Part shown: piece after piece, positions 18,384-26,804 of the stretch | Position numbering within the stretch: position 1 is the first letter of the stretch | Layout of the letters: every line of letters begins with the position of its first letter | Assembly (NCBI RefSeq): GCF_017874735.1 | Contig: NZ_JAGGLV010000002.1 | Location: forward strand, 372,001 to 436,000 | Origin: Paenibacillus silagei | GTDB lineage: Bacteria > Bacillota > Bacilli > Paenibacillales > Paenibacillaceae | DNA: 64,000 nucleotides | Reading direction: 5' to 3' | Position numbers and translations under genes: made by a program | Notes under the pieces: model-generated | Seen by the model: the letters and a program-made list of their open reading frames with translations, nothing else | Databases searched by the model: none | Told to the model about the DNA's origin: nothing

Positions 18384-19337
18384 ATGAGAGCGGACCGCCT
18401 GATCACTATCGTTCAACTTTTACAGAGCCGGGGGAAAATCAGCTCCAAAGAGCTGGCGCAAACGCTGGAGGTATCGGAACGTACGATTTTCCGGGATATG
18501 GAGGCACTCAGCTTCTCCGGCATCCCTGTGCTGGCGGAGCGCGGCCGGGAGGGCGGCTGGAAGCTGGCGGAAGGCTACCGGAATTCCCTGACCGGAATGA
18601 ACACCAAGGAGATTGCCGCGCTGCTGGTGCCCGCTGATCCGGCGATTCTGCACGCTCTGGGCATTCAGGAGGAGTTCTCCTCGGCCACCCGCAAGCTGCA
18701 AGCCGCTGCTACCAGGCAGCCTCTCACGCCCTTCAGCTTCCTCAGCCAGCGGATTCACATCGACGGAGCCGGGTGGCATCCCTCCGGGGAGACCTATCCC
18801 TGCCTATCCGCTTTGCAGGGAGCCTTATGGGAGAACCACAAGGTGAGCATCACCTATCTGCGCGGGGAGGACGCCGCCGAGCGGCTGGTTGCACCGCTGG
18901 GGCTGGTAGTCAAGCGCGGCGTCTGGTACTTGGTCGCGGGGCATGACAGCGAGCTGCGGACCTACAGGGTCTCCAGAATCACTGAGGCCAAAGTCACAGA
19001 TGAGTCTTTTGAGCAGCCGGAGGATTTCCACCTGTCTGAGTACTGGGAGACCTCCACCGCCGCATTCAAGTCTGCCTTGCCCAGGTACCCCTCCAGCCTT
19101 CTTGTAAGAGAGCAAACGATGAAGGAGCTGCAGAAGGAGCGATACGTCGCCCTGTTGCACCAGGAGCCTGCTGAGGCCCCGGGCTGGATCAGGGCCGAGG
19201 CCGAGTTCAACACGCCGGAGTCTGCGTGCCGGATCATCCTGTCCCTGGGTCAGGGTATCAAGGTGACGGCACCGCCTGAGCTTGCGGATACGGTTGCTGC
19301 GGCTCTGCGTGAAGCGGCAGCATTATACGATTTTTAA
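18384..19337 (+). CDS. HTH/WYL-domain transcriptional regulator (YafY type)
   Basis: A 317-residue DNA-binding protein with an N-terminal winged helix (about residues 5-58; [20 protein letters not shown] is the helix-turn-helix) and a C-terminal WYL domain (about 140-230; [17 protein letters not shown]). WYL domains usually bind small ligands or nucleic acids. The start ATG at 18384 has GGGAGG seven bases upstream. Probable targets are itself and the divergent dehydrogenase gene. Confidence 0.87.
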   Translation: MRADRLITIVQLLQSRGKISSKELAQTLEVSERTIFRDMEALSFSGIPVLAERGREGGWKLAEGYRNSLTGMNTKEIAALLVPADPAILHALGIQEEFSSATRKLQAAATRQPLTPFSFLSQRIHIDGAGWHPSGETYPCLSALQGALWENHKVSITYLRGEDAAERLVAPLGLVVKRGVWYLVAGHDSELRTYRVSRITEAKVTDESFEQPEDFHLSEYWETSTAAFKSALPRYPSSLLVREQTMKELQKERYVALLHQEPAEAPGWIRAEAEFNTPESACRIILSLGQGIKVTAPPELADTVAAALREAAALYDF

Positions 19338-19410
19338 TAATAGACCAAATGCACTAGTATCCCCTATAATATTACAATACACATTATTATTTATAGGGGG
19401 ACTTTACATT

Positions 19411-20661
19411 ATGGACTGGATGAACAAGCTGCCGTTGAAACAAAAAATCGTCACCGGATGTTACCTGGTTGCCGCTTTATTCGCTGTCCCTGTCTTAATC
19501 ACGCTAATCCTCATGGACAGGCTGCTCATCGGCATTATTCTTGTCGCCGTCCTGGCAGCGCTGACTTACCCGCTTGCGCGCTTCATTGAGAGAACGCTTA
19601 CATCTTCATTTGAGGATATCTCCAATGTGACGCACACGATTGCCAAAGGCGACTTCACCAGCCGTGCCGATGAGAATGGCTCCATGGGCGACATCAGCCG
19701 CTCCTTCAACACCATGATTGACAAGCTCAAAAAAATCCTCACCGATGCCTCACAGATTACCCGTCAGGTTATGGACGCCAGCCGCGGGATTGAAGACAAG
19801 AATCAGAACCTGAAGTTTGTCATGGCGCAGGTGGCCTCCTCCTCCAACGAACTGGCCCTCGGTGCTAACGAAATCTCGGTGGATATCGCTGATATGACCG
19901 AATCGATCAAGGATATCGAAATCAAAGTCTCCAATTATACGAATTCCACCAAGGAAATGAATAGAAGGTCTGTACATACGCTGGAATTGGTAGAACAGGG
20001 ACGGCAATCGGTGGATACCCAAGCCGAAGGCATGCGCAAGAACATCCAGGCTACCCAGAAGGTGGCGGATACTATCGAAGCCCTATCGCATAACGCACGT
20101 GGCATTACGATGATTACCAAGACAATTACCGAAATTGCTGAACAGACCAATCTGCTGTCGCTCAATGCTTCTATTGAAGCCGCCCGTGCAGGCGAGCATG
20201 GCCGCGGGTTCGCCGTTGTTGCCCAGGAGGTCCGCAAGCTGGCCGAGGAATCCACCGCTTCAACCAAAGAGGTGTTCGGTCTGGTACGCAGCATCGAAGC
20301 GGATATCAAGCAGGCTATCGATAACATCGCCATCAATGAAGAGGTAGTCCAGGTGCAGAATGAGATGATTACGGAGACAGCCAACATTTTTGCTCAAATT
20401 GTGCATAGTGTCCAATACATAACCGAGCAGATTGCCTCCTTCTCTGCAGAGAGTGACCTTATGCTGGAGAGCGCGCTCAAGATCTCCGGGGCGATCGAGA
20501 ATATCTCAGCCATCACCCAGGAGACCGCCGCAGGGACGGAAGAGGTATCCGCAGCGATGAACGAACAGATTCATGCTCTTCAATCCGTAGCTGAGGAGAC
20601 AGAGAAGATGACCTCCGCGGTCTTCAACCTGCAAAAAACGATTCATATTTTCAAATTTTAA
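19411..20661 (+). CDS. Methyl-accepting chemotaxis protein without an extracellular sensor
   Basis: A 416-residue chemoreceptor. Two membrane segments (about residues 13-31 and 34-52) are nearly adjacent, so there is no periplasmic ligand domain. A HAMP domain (about 53-106) and a long coiled-coil signalling domain follow; the hairpin tip [20 protein letters not shown] near residue 240 is the CheW/CheA contact site. The start ATG at 19411 follows TAGGGGG. It likely senses membrane state or an intracellular signal. It lies upstream of the c-di-GMP-controlled operon but has its own terminator. Confidence 0.9.
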   Translation: MDWMNKLPLKQKIVTGCYLVAALFAVPVLITLILMDRLLIGIILVAVLAALTYPLARFIERTLTSSFEDISNVTHTIAKGDFTSRADENGSMGDISRSFNTMIDKLKKILTDASQITRQVMDASRGIEDKNQNLKFVMAQVASSSNELALGANEISVDIADMTESIKDIEIKVSNYTNSTKEMNRRSVHTLELVEQGRQSVDTQAEGMRKNIQATQKVADTIEALSHNARGITMITKTITEIAEQTNLLSLNASIEAARAGEHGRGFAVVAQEVRKLAEESTASTKEVFGLVRSIEADIKQAIDNIAINEEVVQVQNEMITETANIFAQIVHSVQYITEQIASFSAESDLMLESALKISGAIENISAITQETAAGTEEVSAAMNEQIHALQSVAEETEKMTSAVFNLQKTIHIFKF

Positions 20662-20670
20662 CCTCAGCAC

Positions 20671-20717
20671 AAAGAGACACGCCTGCGGAATTTTCTGCGG
20701 GACGTGTCTCTTTTTTT
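20671..20717 (+). terminator. Terminator of the chemoreceptor gene
   Basis: AAAGAGACACG and CGTGTCTCTTTTTTT arms, with inner TGCGG/CTGCG pairing, give a strong stem followed by T7. Confidence 0.92.
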
Positions 20718-20990
20718 GGGCAAAACAAAGATTGTTATGTAATATTCACAAATTGTTGAAATTGTGCATAAGGGTAAAAACCGTGCTTTGCACTTCTTTA
20801 CTATAGTCGTTCTATTGTCATAGCTTGTCTATAAGCTAACATCTCACATCACTATTACTTAAGTCCTATCACCGAAATTTGTAATGCTGTATATCTAGTG
20901 AATTCTTAATGTTTTGCAGTAAATCAGGAATGTAATGAGGCTTTGTGCTCACTTCCCACATTAATCAAGCTAAACGGCCATTTGCATTTT

Positions 20991-21036
20991 AAGACTTTAG
21001 TCTTCCAGGGACAACCATTTTCAAAAGTTTGAAAAT
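20991..21036. other. Two short palindromes upstream of the c-di-GMP riboswitch promoter
   Basis: AAGACTTTAGTCTT (20991-21004) and ATTTTCAAAAGTTTGAAAAT (21017-21036) are near-perfect inverted repeats 67-110 bases before the -35 element. They could be operators. The rest of 20718-21100 is AT-rich and I see no gene in it. Confidence 0.35.
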
Positions 21037-21102
21037 CCAAATATTTAGCCATTTCCACTCCTGAATATTCGTCAAATTCCGAGTTTCTTCTCACAGGGGT
21101 TA

Positions 21103-21130
21103 TTGACAAAAGCGGAGCAAGGAATATATT
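21103..21130 (+). promoter_or_regulatory. SigA promoter for the riboswitch operon
   Basis: A perfect TTGACA (21103-21108), a 16-base spacer and TATATT (21125-21130). The predicted start, near 21137, lies about 18 bases before the riboswitch aptamer. Confidence 0.7.
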
Positions 21131-21154
21131 GTAAAGGAAAATTCTCCACAAATT

Positions 21155-21265
21155 CATTTATAACCGCATACCGGCAAAATTCACCGAAAGGGAATGACGC
21201 AAAGCCATGGATCTACAGTCTCATTTCTGAAGTGGGATCATGACAGCCAGGTTGCTGAAAAACTG
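21155..21265 (+). promoter_or_regulatory. Cyclic di-GMP-I (GEMM-I) riboswitch
   Basis: The leader shows the GEMM-I core in order: CCGGCAAAAT, a short stem closed by a CGAAAG tetraloop (21184-21190), GACGCAAAGCC (21195-21205), a second long hairpin (21206-21243), and ATGACAGCCAGGTTGCTG near the 3' end, matching the conserved tetraloop receptor and closing strand. A terminator follows at 21312. It faces the ThDP enzyme gene, so this operon is expected to respond to intracellular c-di-GMP. Whether binding turns it on or off cannot be told by reading. Confidence 0.88.
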
Positions 21266-21311
21266 TGAACGCCTTAGGTTTCGCGTTTGATTATGGTGAT
21301 TCGTGCAACAG

Positions 21312-21341
21312 ACCTGTGCTCCAATGGTGAGTACAGGTTTT
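21312..21341 (+). terminator. Riboswitch expression-platform terminator
   Basis: ACCTGT-g-CTC and GAG-t-ACAGGT arms pair around a seven-base loop, followed by TTTTCTATT. It lies between the aptamer and the first gene, as expected for transcriptional control. Confidence 0.7.
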
Positions 21342-21375
21342 CTATTGCTGACGTATACAAATAACAACTTGCGGG

Positions 21376-23019
21376 GTGGATGTTCTGAAGACAGTTGCAG
21401 ATTATATGGCGGAAGCATTACACAATCTGGGAGTCACTCATTCTTTTGGAATCATAGGCAAGTCTATTTGCCCCATCGCTTTGAAAATGGTTGACTACGG
21501 TATAGAGTTCATCCCCGGCCGGCACGAATCCAGCTCCGGCTTCGCCGCCGGCGGTTATGCTCTGAAGACCGGCAGTCTCGGGGTAGCCTTCGGCACCTCC
21601 GGTCCTGGCGGAACGAATCTGCTCACCGCAGCAGCGCATGCCAAGGCCAATAATCTTCCCGTCCTCTTCATCACCGGACATCAGTCCATCAAGGAGCTGG
21701 GCATTCCCCAATGTCAGGATTCCACTTCCTACCTGGCTGATTTGGCGGATATGTTCCGGCCGGCCACCCTCTTCAGCAAGCTCGTTGAACGCGGCGATCA
21801 CTTCAGCACGATTTTCAACCATGCCCTATCCATCGCCCTCGGTGACCAAAAAGGCCCAGTCCATCTCTGCATTCCGTTTGATGTGCAGACAGAGCGGCTC
21901 GCGGAATGCCGGATTGTTCTGCCGGAACGCGAGGGACTAGTCAGTTATCAGAACTATGACCGGGTCATCTCGGCGATTAATCAATCCGCTAGGCCGCTGA
22001 TCATTGCCGGTAAAGGCGTCAACCGCTCAGGTGCCCATCAGGAACTGGTTCAGCTGGCTGAGACCTTCAACATTCCTGTAGTCACCTCTCCAGGCGGCAA
22101 AGGAGCAATAGCTTATGATCACCCGCTCTACCACGGTCCTGTCGGCGTTGGCGGCTCCTCGCACGGCGATGAATTGCTGAACAACAGCGACCTGTTCATT
22201 GTTCTGGGCTCCCGCCTGAGCGACATGACCATCTGCAACCTGAAGCCGGAGAATCATCCGCCGCAGCTGATACAGTTCGATGTAGATCCAACCTTTGTCG
22301 GCAAAATACTGTCCTCATCCACCATCGCTGTCGGCGGGGACTTAAGGGACAACCTGGCACTGTATCTTCAGAAGCTGGACCCCTCTACGGTCACCAAGCA
22401 TGAAATCACAATCTCCAATGCTTACAATGACGAGTTGCCCGTGCTGGCGGGGCTTTCTCTGGCTTCGGTAATGAGCACGATGAGCGACTTGATTCCTTAC
22501 AACAGCAGCGTGTTTGTAGATGACGGCAGCCACGGGTTCAATGCTGTGAAATGGTTCAATGTCCGCAGGCCCGGCAGCTTCATATTCGATGCCTACTTTG
22601 CTTGCATGGGCAATTCAATTGGCATGGCGATCGGCGCCAAGACAGCTTCTCCCGGAGAGACTGTCTTCTGCATTACCGGTGACGGCTGTTTTATGATGCT
22701 CGGAACTGAAATAAACACAGCCGTTTGCAAGGACATTCCGGTGATTTTCATTGTGGTGAACAATAAGCAGCTGGATATGGCGCTTAAGGGTATGGAGAAA
22801 ACGACCGGCCGGATTGACGGTACGATCTTCGAGGTTCCCATGGATGCCGTGAAATTCGCCGAATCGCTGGGTGCAGCCGGCTTCCGCTGTGAGACGCAGG
22901 AGGAGTTCGCTGCCGCAATCCGCGAAGCTGTGGCACTTAACAAGGCAGCTGTCATTGAGCTGCTGACTGACCGTGATGAAATGCCTCCTACGGCCCACCG
23001 CACGCTGGATCTTACGTAA
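21376..23019 (+). CDS. Thiamine diphosphate-dependent enzyme, acetolactate synthase-like
   Basis: About 547 residues with the three-domain fold of the acetolactate synthase/pyruvate decarboxylase group. The ThDP-activating Glu is in GRHESSSGFAAGGYA (Glu51); FGTSGPGGTNLL follows; the Mg-ThDP motif GDGCFMMLGTEINTAV with a downstream NNKQ is near residue 436. No regulatory subunit gene is adjacent, and a true ilvB would be in a branched-chain operon, so a decarboxylation or carboligation on another substrate is likely. The GTG at 21376 is the marked start but has a poor ribosome site; CTG at 21385 behind GGGGTGG or ATG at 21406 are alternatives. Confidence 0.85.
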   Translation: MDVLKTVADYMAEALHNLGVTHSFGIIGKSICPIALKMVDYGIEFIPGRHESSSGFAAGGYALKTGSLGVAFGTSGPGGTNLLTAAAHAKANNLPVLFITGHQSIKELGIPQCQDSTSYLADLADMFRPATLFSKLVERGDHFSTIFNHALSIALGDQKGPVHLCIPFDVQTERLAECRIVLPEREGLVSYQNYDRVISAINQSARPLIIAGKGVNRSGAHQELVQLAETFNIPVVTSPGGKGAIAYDHPLYHGPVGVGGSSHGDELLNNSDLFIVLGSRLSDMTICNLKPENHPPQLIQFDVDPTFVGKILSSSTIAVGGDLRDNLALYLQKLDPSTVTKHEITISNAYNDELPVLAGLSLASVMSTMSDLIPYNSSVFVDDGSHGFNAVKWFNVRRPGSFIFDAYFACMGNSIGMAIGAKTASPGETVFCITGDGCFMMLGTEINTAVCKDIPVIFIVVNNKQLDMALKGMEKTTGRIDGTIFEVPMDAVKFAESLGAAGFRCETQEEFAAAIREAVALNKAAVIELLTDRDEMPPTAHRTLDLT

Positions 23020-23069
23020 GGAGGCCCTATCCGCACACCTTTTCTAACCTACTATCAGGAGGACATATC

Positions 23070-23450
23070 GTGAACAAGAACATGAACAGCGGACTCGATC
23101 ATTTCACTGATCTCTCAGGAGATTATGGGGCCAAGGCCCTGGCTCCGATCAAAGAGCATTTTCCGGAATTAGCCGAATATATCATGGGCAATGCCTATGG
23201 CGATATTTTTCAGCGGACCACGATTGGCTCTGACTGGAAGGAGATCGCGGTGATCTCGTCGCTGATTACGATGGGACAATATGAACAGCTGGGGGTTCAT
23301 TATGTAATGGCGCTCCGCGTTGGCATGACCGTCGAGCAGATCAAGGGCGTGCTGCTGCATCTGACCCCTTGCGTCGGTGCCCCCCGGGTGATTTCGGCCT
23401 TTAATGTGCTGCTGGATACCCTGGAGGAGATCAAAGAAAAATCTTCATAA
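23070..23450 (+). CDS. Carboxymuconolactone decarboxylase-like protein
   Basis: A 126-residue all-helical protein of the CMD/AhpD superfamily. Recognisable segments are DWKEIAVISSLITMGQYEQLGVHYVMALRVGMTVEQIKG, shown here in part: the helix pair around ITMG and HYVMALRVG. The AhpD CxxC pair is absent (one Cys in LTPCVGAP), so it is closer to gamma-CMD-type proteins than to a peroxidase partner. The start is GTG at 23070, seven bases after AGGAGG, and 50 bases after the ThDP gene, so they are co-transcribed. Confidence 0.8.
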   Translation: MNKNMNSGLDHFTDLSGDYGAKALAPIKEHFPELAEYIMGNAYGDIFQRTTIGSDWKEIAVISSLITMGQYEQLGVHYVMALRVGMTVEQIKGVLLHLTPCVGAPRVISAFNVLLDTLEEIKEKSS

Positions 23451-23473
23451 TTCTACAAATTTCGACTTTTATG

Positions 23474-23503
23474 TTGCGTATTTCAGGATGATCTGGTTAT
23501 AAT
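23474..23503 (+). promoter_or_regulatory. Possible internal SigA promoter
   Basis: TTGCGT (23474-23479), an 18-base spacer and a perfect TATAAT (23498-23503) lie in the 152-base gap before the small STAS-like gene. It could give the last two genes riboswitch-independent expression. Confidence 0.5.
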
Positions 23504-23602
23504 GAAGGCAAAATATCCCAAATCAAATTGCGGTTTTGTCGAATATAGTCGCAGGAATGATGTTTTGGAGGTATTGGAAATTTCACTTAGGGAGAGATCA
23601 AC

Positions 23603-23953
23603 ATGGGACAATTTATTTTGAAGACAGATACTGCGAAGAAAGTAATCAATATTGAGCTGGAGGGAACCTTCTCTAACGAGGACGGGCTCAAATCTATACA
23701 GGCTTACCAGCAGACTATTAACCCGATCAGCCCTGCTGAATATGCACTAGAGATCGACTGCCGCAAGCTGAATGTAACCGCTCCTGATGTTGTACCGCTG
23801 CTTGAAGGCTGCTTCATCATGTTCAAGGCTGACGGCTTCCAGAAAGTGAGTCTTACCCTGGAAAATAACCCGATCCTCAAAATGCAGCTGGCACGCCTGG
23901 GCCGCAAAGCAGGACTTGAGAATCTGGAGATCACTTCAACCGTACAAGCTTAA
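23603..23953 (+). CDS. Small STAS-like protein of unknown function
   Basis: A 116-residue soluble protein with alternating strands and helices (IELEGTFSNEDG, YALEIDCRKLNV, FQKVSLTLENNPILKMQLARLGRKAG) that resembles an SpoIIAA/STAS fold by pattern only; no phosphorylatable Ser motif of anti-sigma antagonists is seen. The start ATG follows GGGAGAG by seven bases. It sits between the CMD-like and ketoacyl synthase genes and may be an accessory subunit of that pathway. The family is not firmly recognised. Confidence 0.6.
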   Translation: MGQFILKTDTAKKVINIELEGTFSNEDGLKSIQAYQQTINPISPAEYALEIDCRKLNVTAPDVVPLLEGCFIMFKADGFQKVSLTLENNPILKMQLARLGRKAGLENLEITSTVQA

Positions 23954-24092
23954 TAAATACAATTTAAACCTAAATCAGCCGCTTGAAACGCACATGTTCA
24001 TTCATTAAACCGGCTGCTAATGCTGGAAGAGAGTTTTGTAAGAAGCAGATTCGTGAGAAGTATAGCTAACAAAACTTTAGGAGGTCTGTACT

Positions 24093-25085
24093 ATGGCGGG
24101 GATTCGCATTAAGGACATTGATATCTACCATCCAGACAAAAGAATCGGCAATGACTTTTTCATTCAGCATTTTGATGACAAAGGTATTGATATCCGTGGA
24201 CTACTGGCTACTCTGGGCCGTGAAAACCGCTACAGCATCGACAGCCCGGATGAGAATTCCCTGACAATGGCTTTTGAAGCCGCAAGTAATGTTCTGGAGA
24301 AGACCGGTCTTACCGGCCCTGACATTGACCTGATCGCTTATGCAAGCCAGACCCCTGAATATATATTTCCTACGAACTCATTGATGATTCACCGCCTGAT
24401 TAACGGGGCTTCGCATACCATCTGTATTGACAGCAATGCCAACTGTGCCGGAATGACCGCCTCGGTTGAGCAGGTCAGCCGCCAGATGATGGCGAACCCG
24501 AGAATCCGCCACGCCCTGGTCATCGGCTCCGATTACGTGGCACCGCATGCGGACAAGAATGATCCGGTATATTACGCGAACTTCGGTGATGCCGCTGCCG
24601 CTGTTATTCTGGAGCGCGATGAGCATTCGGTCGGCTTCATTGACTCTATCTACCAGACAGACACCTGTGTGTACGGCAACTCTCTGTTCCCGGCAGAAGG
24701 CCTGGCTAAGCTCGGACGCACCGGTGTTGCCGCAGGAGAGTTCAATGTGAAGTTCATTCCATTCGATGATTCCATCTGTGTGGATGCCGCTTCCGAATCA
24801 ATCAACACTCTGCTGAGCAACAACGGGATTGCCCCTGAATCGGTCAAGGCTGCCTGCTTCTCACAGCTGTCTCTTCCGAACATCCAGGCCGTCTCCGGCA
24901 AAACCGGTATTAACCCTGAGGCCGCAGTCTACATAGGCGATGAGTTCGGCTATACCTCGACCAGCAGCCCGTTCATTGCCCTTCACAGAGCCGTCACTAC
25001 CGGGCAGCTTGAACGCGGAGACAAGGTCCTGTTCTGGACCGTGGGCGCCGGATGGCAGAATGTCGCATTTGTAATGGAGTACTAA
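24093..25085 (+). CDS. Atypical 3-oxoacyl-ACP synthase III (KAS III/FabH-like)
   Basis: A 330-residue thiolase-fold condensing enzyme. The nucleophile Cys118 is present in SNANCAGMTAS. In FabH the other catalytic residues are His in PHQAN and Asn in GNTS; here the first region reads FSQLSLPN (His position apparently Ser257) and the second GYTSTSS (Asn position Tyr287). It is therefore not a housekeeping FabH and may catalyse acyl transfer or an unusual condensation. The start ATG follows TTTAGGAGG. It is the last gene before a strong terminator and probably works with the ThDP enzyme. Confidence 0.85.
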   Translation: MAGIRIKDIDIYHPDKRIGNDFFIQHFDDKGIDIRGLLATLGRENRYSIDSPDENSLTMAFEAASNVLEKTGLTGPDIDLIAYASQTPEYIFPTNSLMIHRLINGASHTICIDSNANCAGMTASVEQVSRQMMANPRIRHALVIGSDYVAPHADKNDPVYYANFGDAAAAVILERDEHSVGFIDSIYQTDTCVYGNSLFPAEGLAKLGRTGVAAGEFNVKFIPFDDSICVDAASESINTLLSNNGIAPESVKAACFSQLSLPNIQAVSGKTGINPEAAVYIGDEFGYTSTSSPFIALHRAVTTGQLERGDKVLFWTVGAGWQNVAFVMEY

Positions 25086-25115
25086 TCTTACTGTTCATTC
25101 TGTTCCAGAGTAAAA

Positions 25116-25152
25116 AACGGCCCGCAGCAGAGTTTCTGCCTGCGGGCCGTTT
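25116..25152. terminator. Bidirectional terminator between convergent units
   Basis: AACGGCCCGCAG and CTGCGGGCCGTT arms form a 12-bp stem. The A-tract at its left side gives U6 on the minus strand for glpK; on the plus strand the U-tract is weaker. Confidence 0.85.
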
Positions 25153-25177
25153 CTGTTCTTAATGCCTCTACTCCGCT

Positions 25178-26683
25178 CTAAAGTCTGCCTTCGTGCTTGC
25201 CCTCATGCTTCTCCCAGCCCATCGTGCGCGACACAGCATCCTGCCAGGCACCGTATCTGCGTTCCCGCTCCTCCGGCTCCATCTGCGGCGAGAAGACCTT
25301 CTCGGCCGTATTGAAGCTCTCCAGCTGCTCACGGGTCCATACCCCGGAGGTAAGTCCGGCTAGCAGCGCAGCGCCAAGTGCTGTAGTCTCCGCGTAGGTT
25401 GTACGTGTCACTTCGCTGCCCAGAATATCGGCCTGGAACTGCATCAGCAGATTGTTGCGCACCGCACCGCCGTCTACCCTCAGGTCGGTGAGCGGCATGC
25501 CGGCATCCTTCTGCATTGCGTCGATGACATCACGGGACTGGAAGGCCAGTGATTCCAGTGTGGCCCGTACCAGATGTGCGGAGGTGGTACCCCGCGTCAA
25601 TCCGAATATGGCGCCCCGCGCATACATATCCCAGTAAGGCGCACCCAGGCCGGTAAAGGCTGGCACCACCACAACCCCCTCACTCTCGTCCACCTCGCTG
25701 GCCTTCTCTTCCGAGTCGGCGGGCGTGACAATTAGCCCCAGCCCCTCCTGCAGCCACTGCACAGCCGCTCCTGCCACGAAGACACTGCCTTCCAGTGCAT
25801 AGTAGAGCTCATCGCCCATGCCCCAGGCTACCGTGGTCAATAGGCCATGACGGGATGCCACAGCTTCAGTGCCTGTATTCATGAGAATGAAGCAGCCTGT
25901 CCCATAGGTGTTCTTGGCACTGCCTGCCTCCAGGCAGGTATGACCAAAGAGCGCTGCCTGCTGGTCCCCCAGCACCGACCGAATAGGAATCTCCAGACCG
26001 AACCACTGCTGGTCACAGACACCGAAATCTCCGCCCGACATCCTCACCTCCGGCAGAATGGACGGCGGAATACGCAGCGTGTCCATCAGCTCTTCATCCC
26101 ACTGGCGCTCATGCAGGTTATACATCATCGTTCTTGAAGCATTAGTAACGTCTGTAGCGTGTACCGCACCCCCGGTCAGCTTCCAGATCAGCCAGGTGTC
26201 TATCGTTCCCGCCAGGAGCTCTCCCTTGCCCGCACGCTCTCTTGCTCCCGGTACATGATCCAGAATCCATGCCAGCTTGGTCGCCGAGAAATACGCGTCG
26301 ATGACAAGCCCCGTCTTGTCCGCAATAACTCCGGCCATCCCGCGTGACTTCAGCTCCTCACATTGGTCTGCTGTCCGCCGGTCCTGCCAGACAATTGCCG
26401 GATAGATCGGTTCGCCTGTAATTTTATCCCAGATAAGTGCAGTCTCCCGCTGGTTGGTAATCCCGATTGCCGTGATGTGATTAGCCGGTACGGAGCTTGC
26501 TGCAATGGCATCTCTGGCTGCGGCAAGCTGGCTCTCCCAGATCTGCTCCGGGTCATGCTCCACCCAGCCCGGGCGGGGAAAGGATTGCCGGATCTCATAT
26601 TGCCCCTGCGAGATCACTTCTGCCTCTGCATCAAAGAGAATTGCCCGTGAGCTGGTAGTACCTTGGTCCAAGGATAAGATCAT
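25178..26683 (-). CDS. glpK: Glycerol kinase
   Basis: Phosphorylates glycerol to sn-glycerol-3-phosphate. The start ATG (26681-26683) lies nine bases after AGGAGG and gives MILSLDQGTTSSRAILFD, the FGGY-kinase N terminus with the phosphate-binding DQGTTSS. The 501-residue length is typical. Further family segments include TYGTGCFILMNTG and GLTRGT. No glpF, glpD or glpP is adjacent, so the gene stands alone. It could pair metabolically with gpsA-plsY. Confidence 0.96.
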   Translation of the reverse strand: MILSLDQGTTSSRAILFDAEAEVISQGQYEIRQSFPRPGWVEHDPEQIWESQLAAARDAIAASSVPANHITAIGITNQRETALIWDKITGEPIYPAIVWQDRRTADQCEELKSRGMAGVIADKTGLVIDAYFSATKLAWILDHVPGARERAGKGELLAGTIDTWLIWKLTGGAVHATDVTNASRTMMYNLHERQWDEELMDTLRIPPSILPEVRMSGGDFGVCDQQWFGLEIPIRSVLGDQQAALFGHTCLEAGSAKNTYGTGCFILMNTGTEAVASRHGLLTTVAWGMGDELYYALEGSVFVAGAAVQWLQEGLGLIVTPADSEEKASEVDESEGVVVVPAFTGLGAPYWDMYARGAIFGLTRGTTSAHLVRATLESLAFQSRDVIDAMQKDAGMPLTDLRVDGGAVRNNLLMQFQADILGSEVTRTTYAETTALGAALLAGLTSGVWTREQLESFNTAEKVFSPQMEPEERERRYGAWQDAVSRTMGWEKHEGKHEGRL

Positions 26684-26757
26684 AATGCCCAGCCTCCTGC
26701 AAGCCTTAGCTTGAAATATATGTTTCACGATGAACAATATTAATGTGGTGATTTCAA

Positions 26758-26788
26758 CAAAAAGCACCTCTGCTCTCAGAGGCGCTGT
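26758..26788 (-). terminator. Terminator of resE
   Basis: AGCGCCTCTG and CAGAGGtGCT arms around GAGAG (26763-26787) are followed by five to six U on the minus strand, 17 bases after resE. Confidence 0.8.
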
Positions 26789-26804
26789 CATGCATGGTCT
26801 TGGT

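Noticed and set aside
20924..21418. Two short minus-strand frames before the ThDP gene
   Set aside because: They cover the promoter and the c-di-GMP riboswitch and show no family likeness or ribosome site.
21376..23019. Calling the ThDP gene ilvB (acetolactate synthase)
   Set aside because: There is no ilvN or branched-chain gene nearby, and it lies in a c-di-GMP operon with a KAS III-like gene; only the superfamily is supported.
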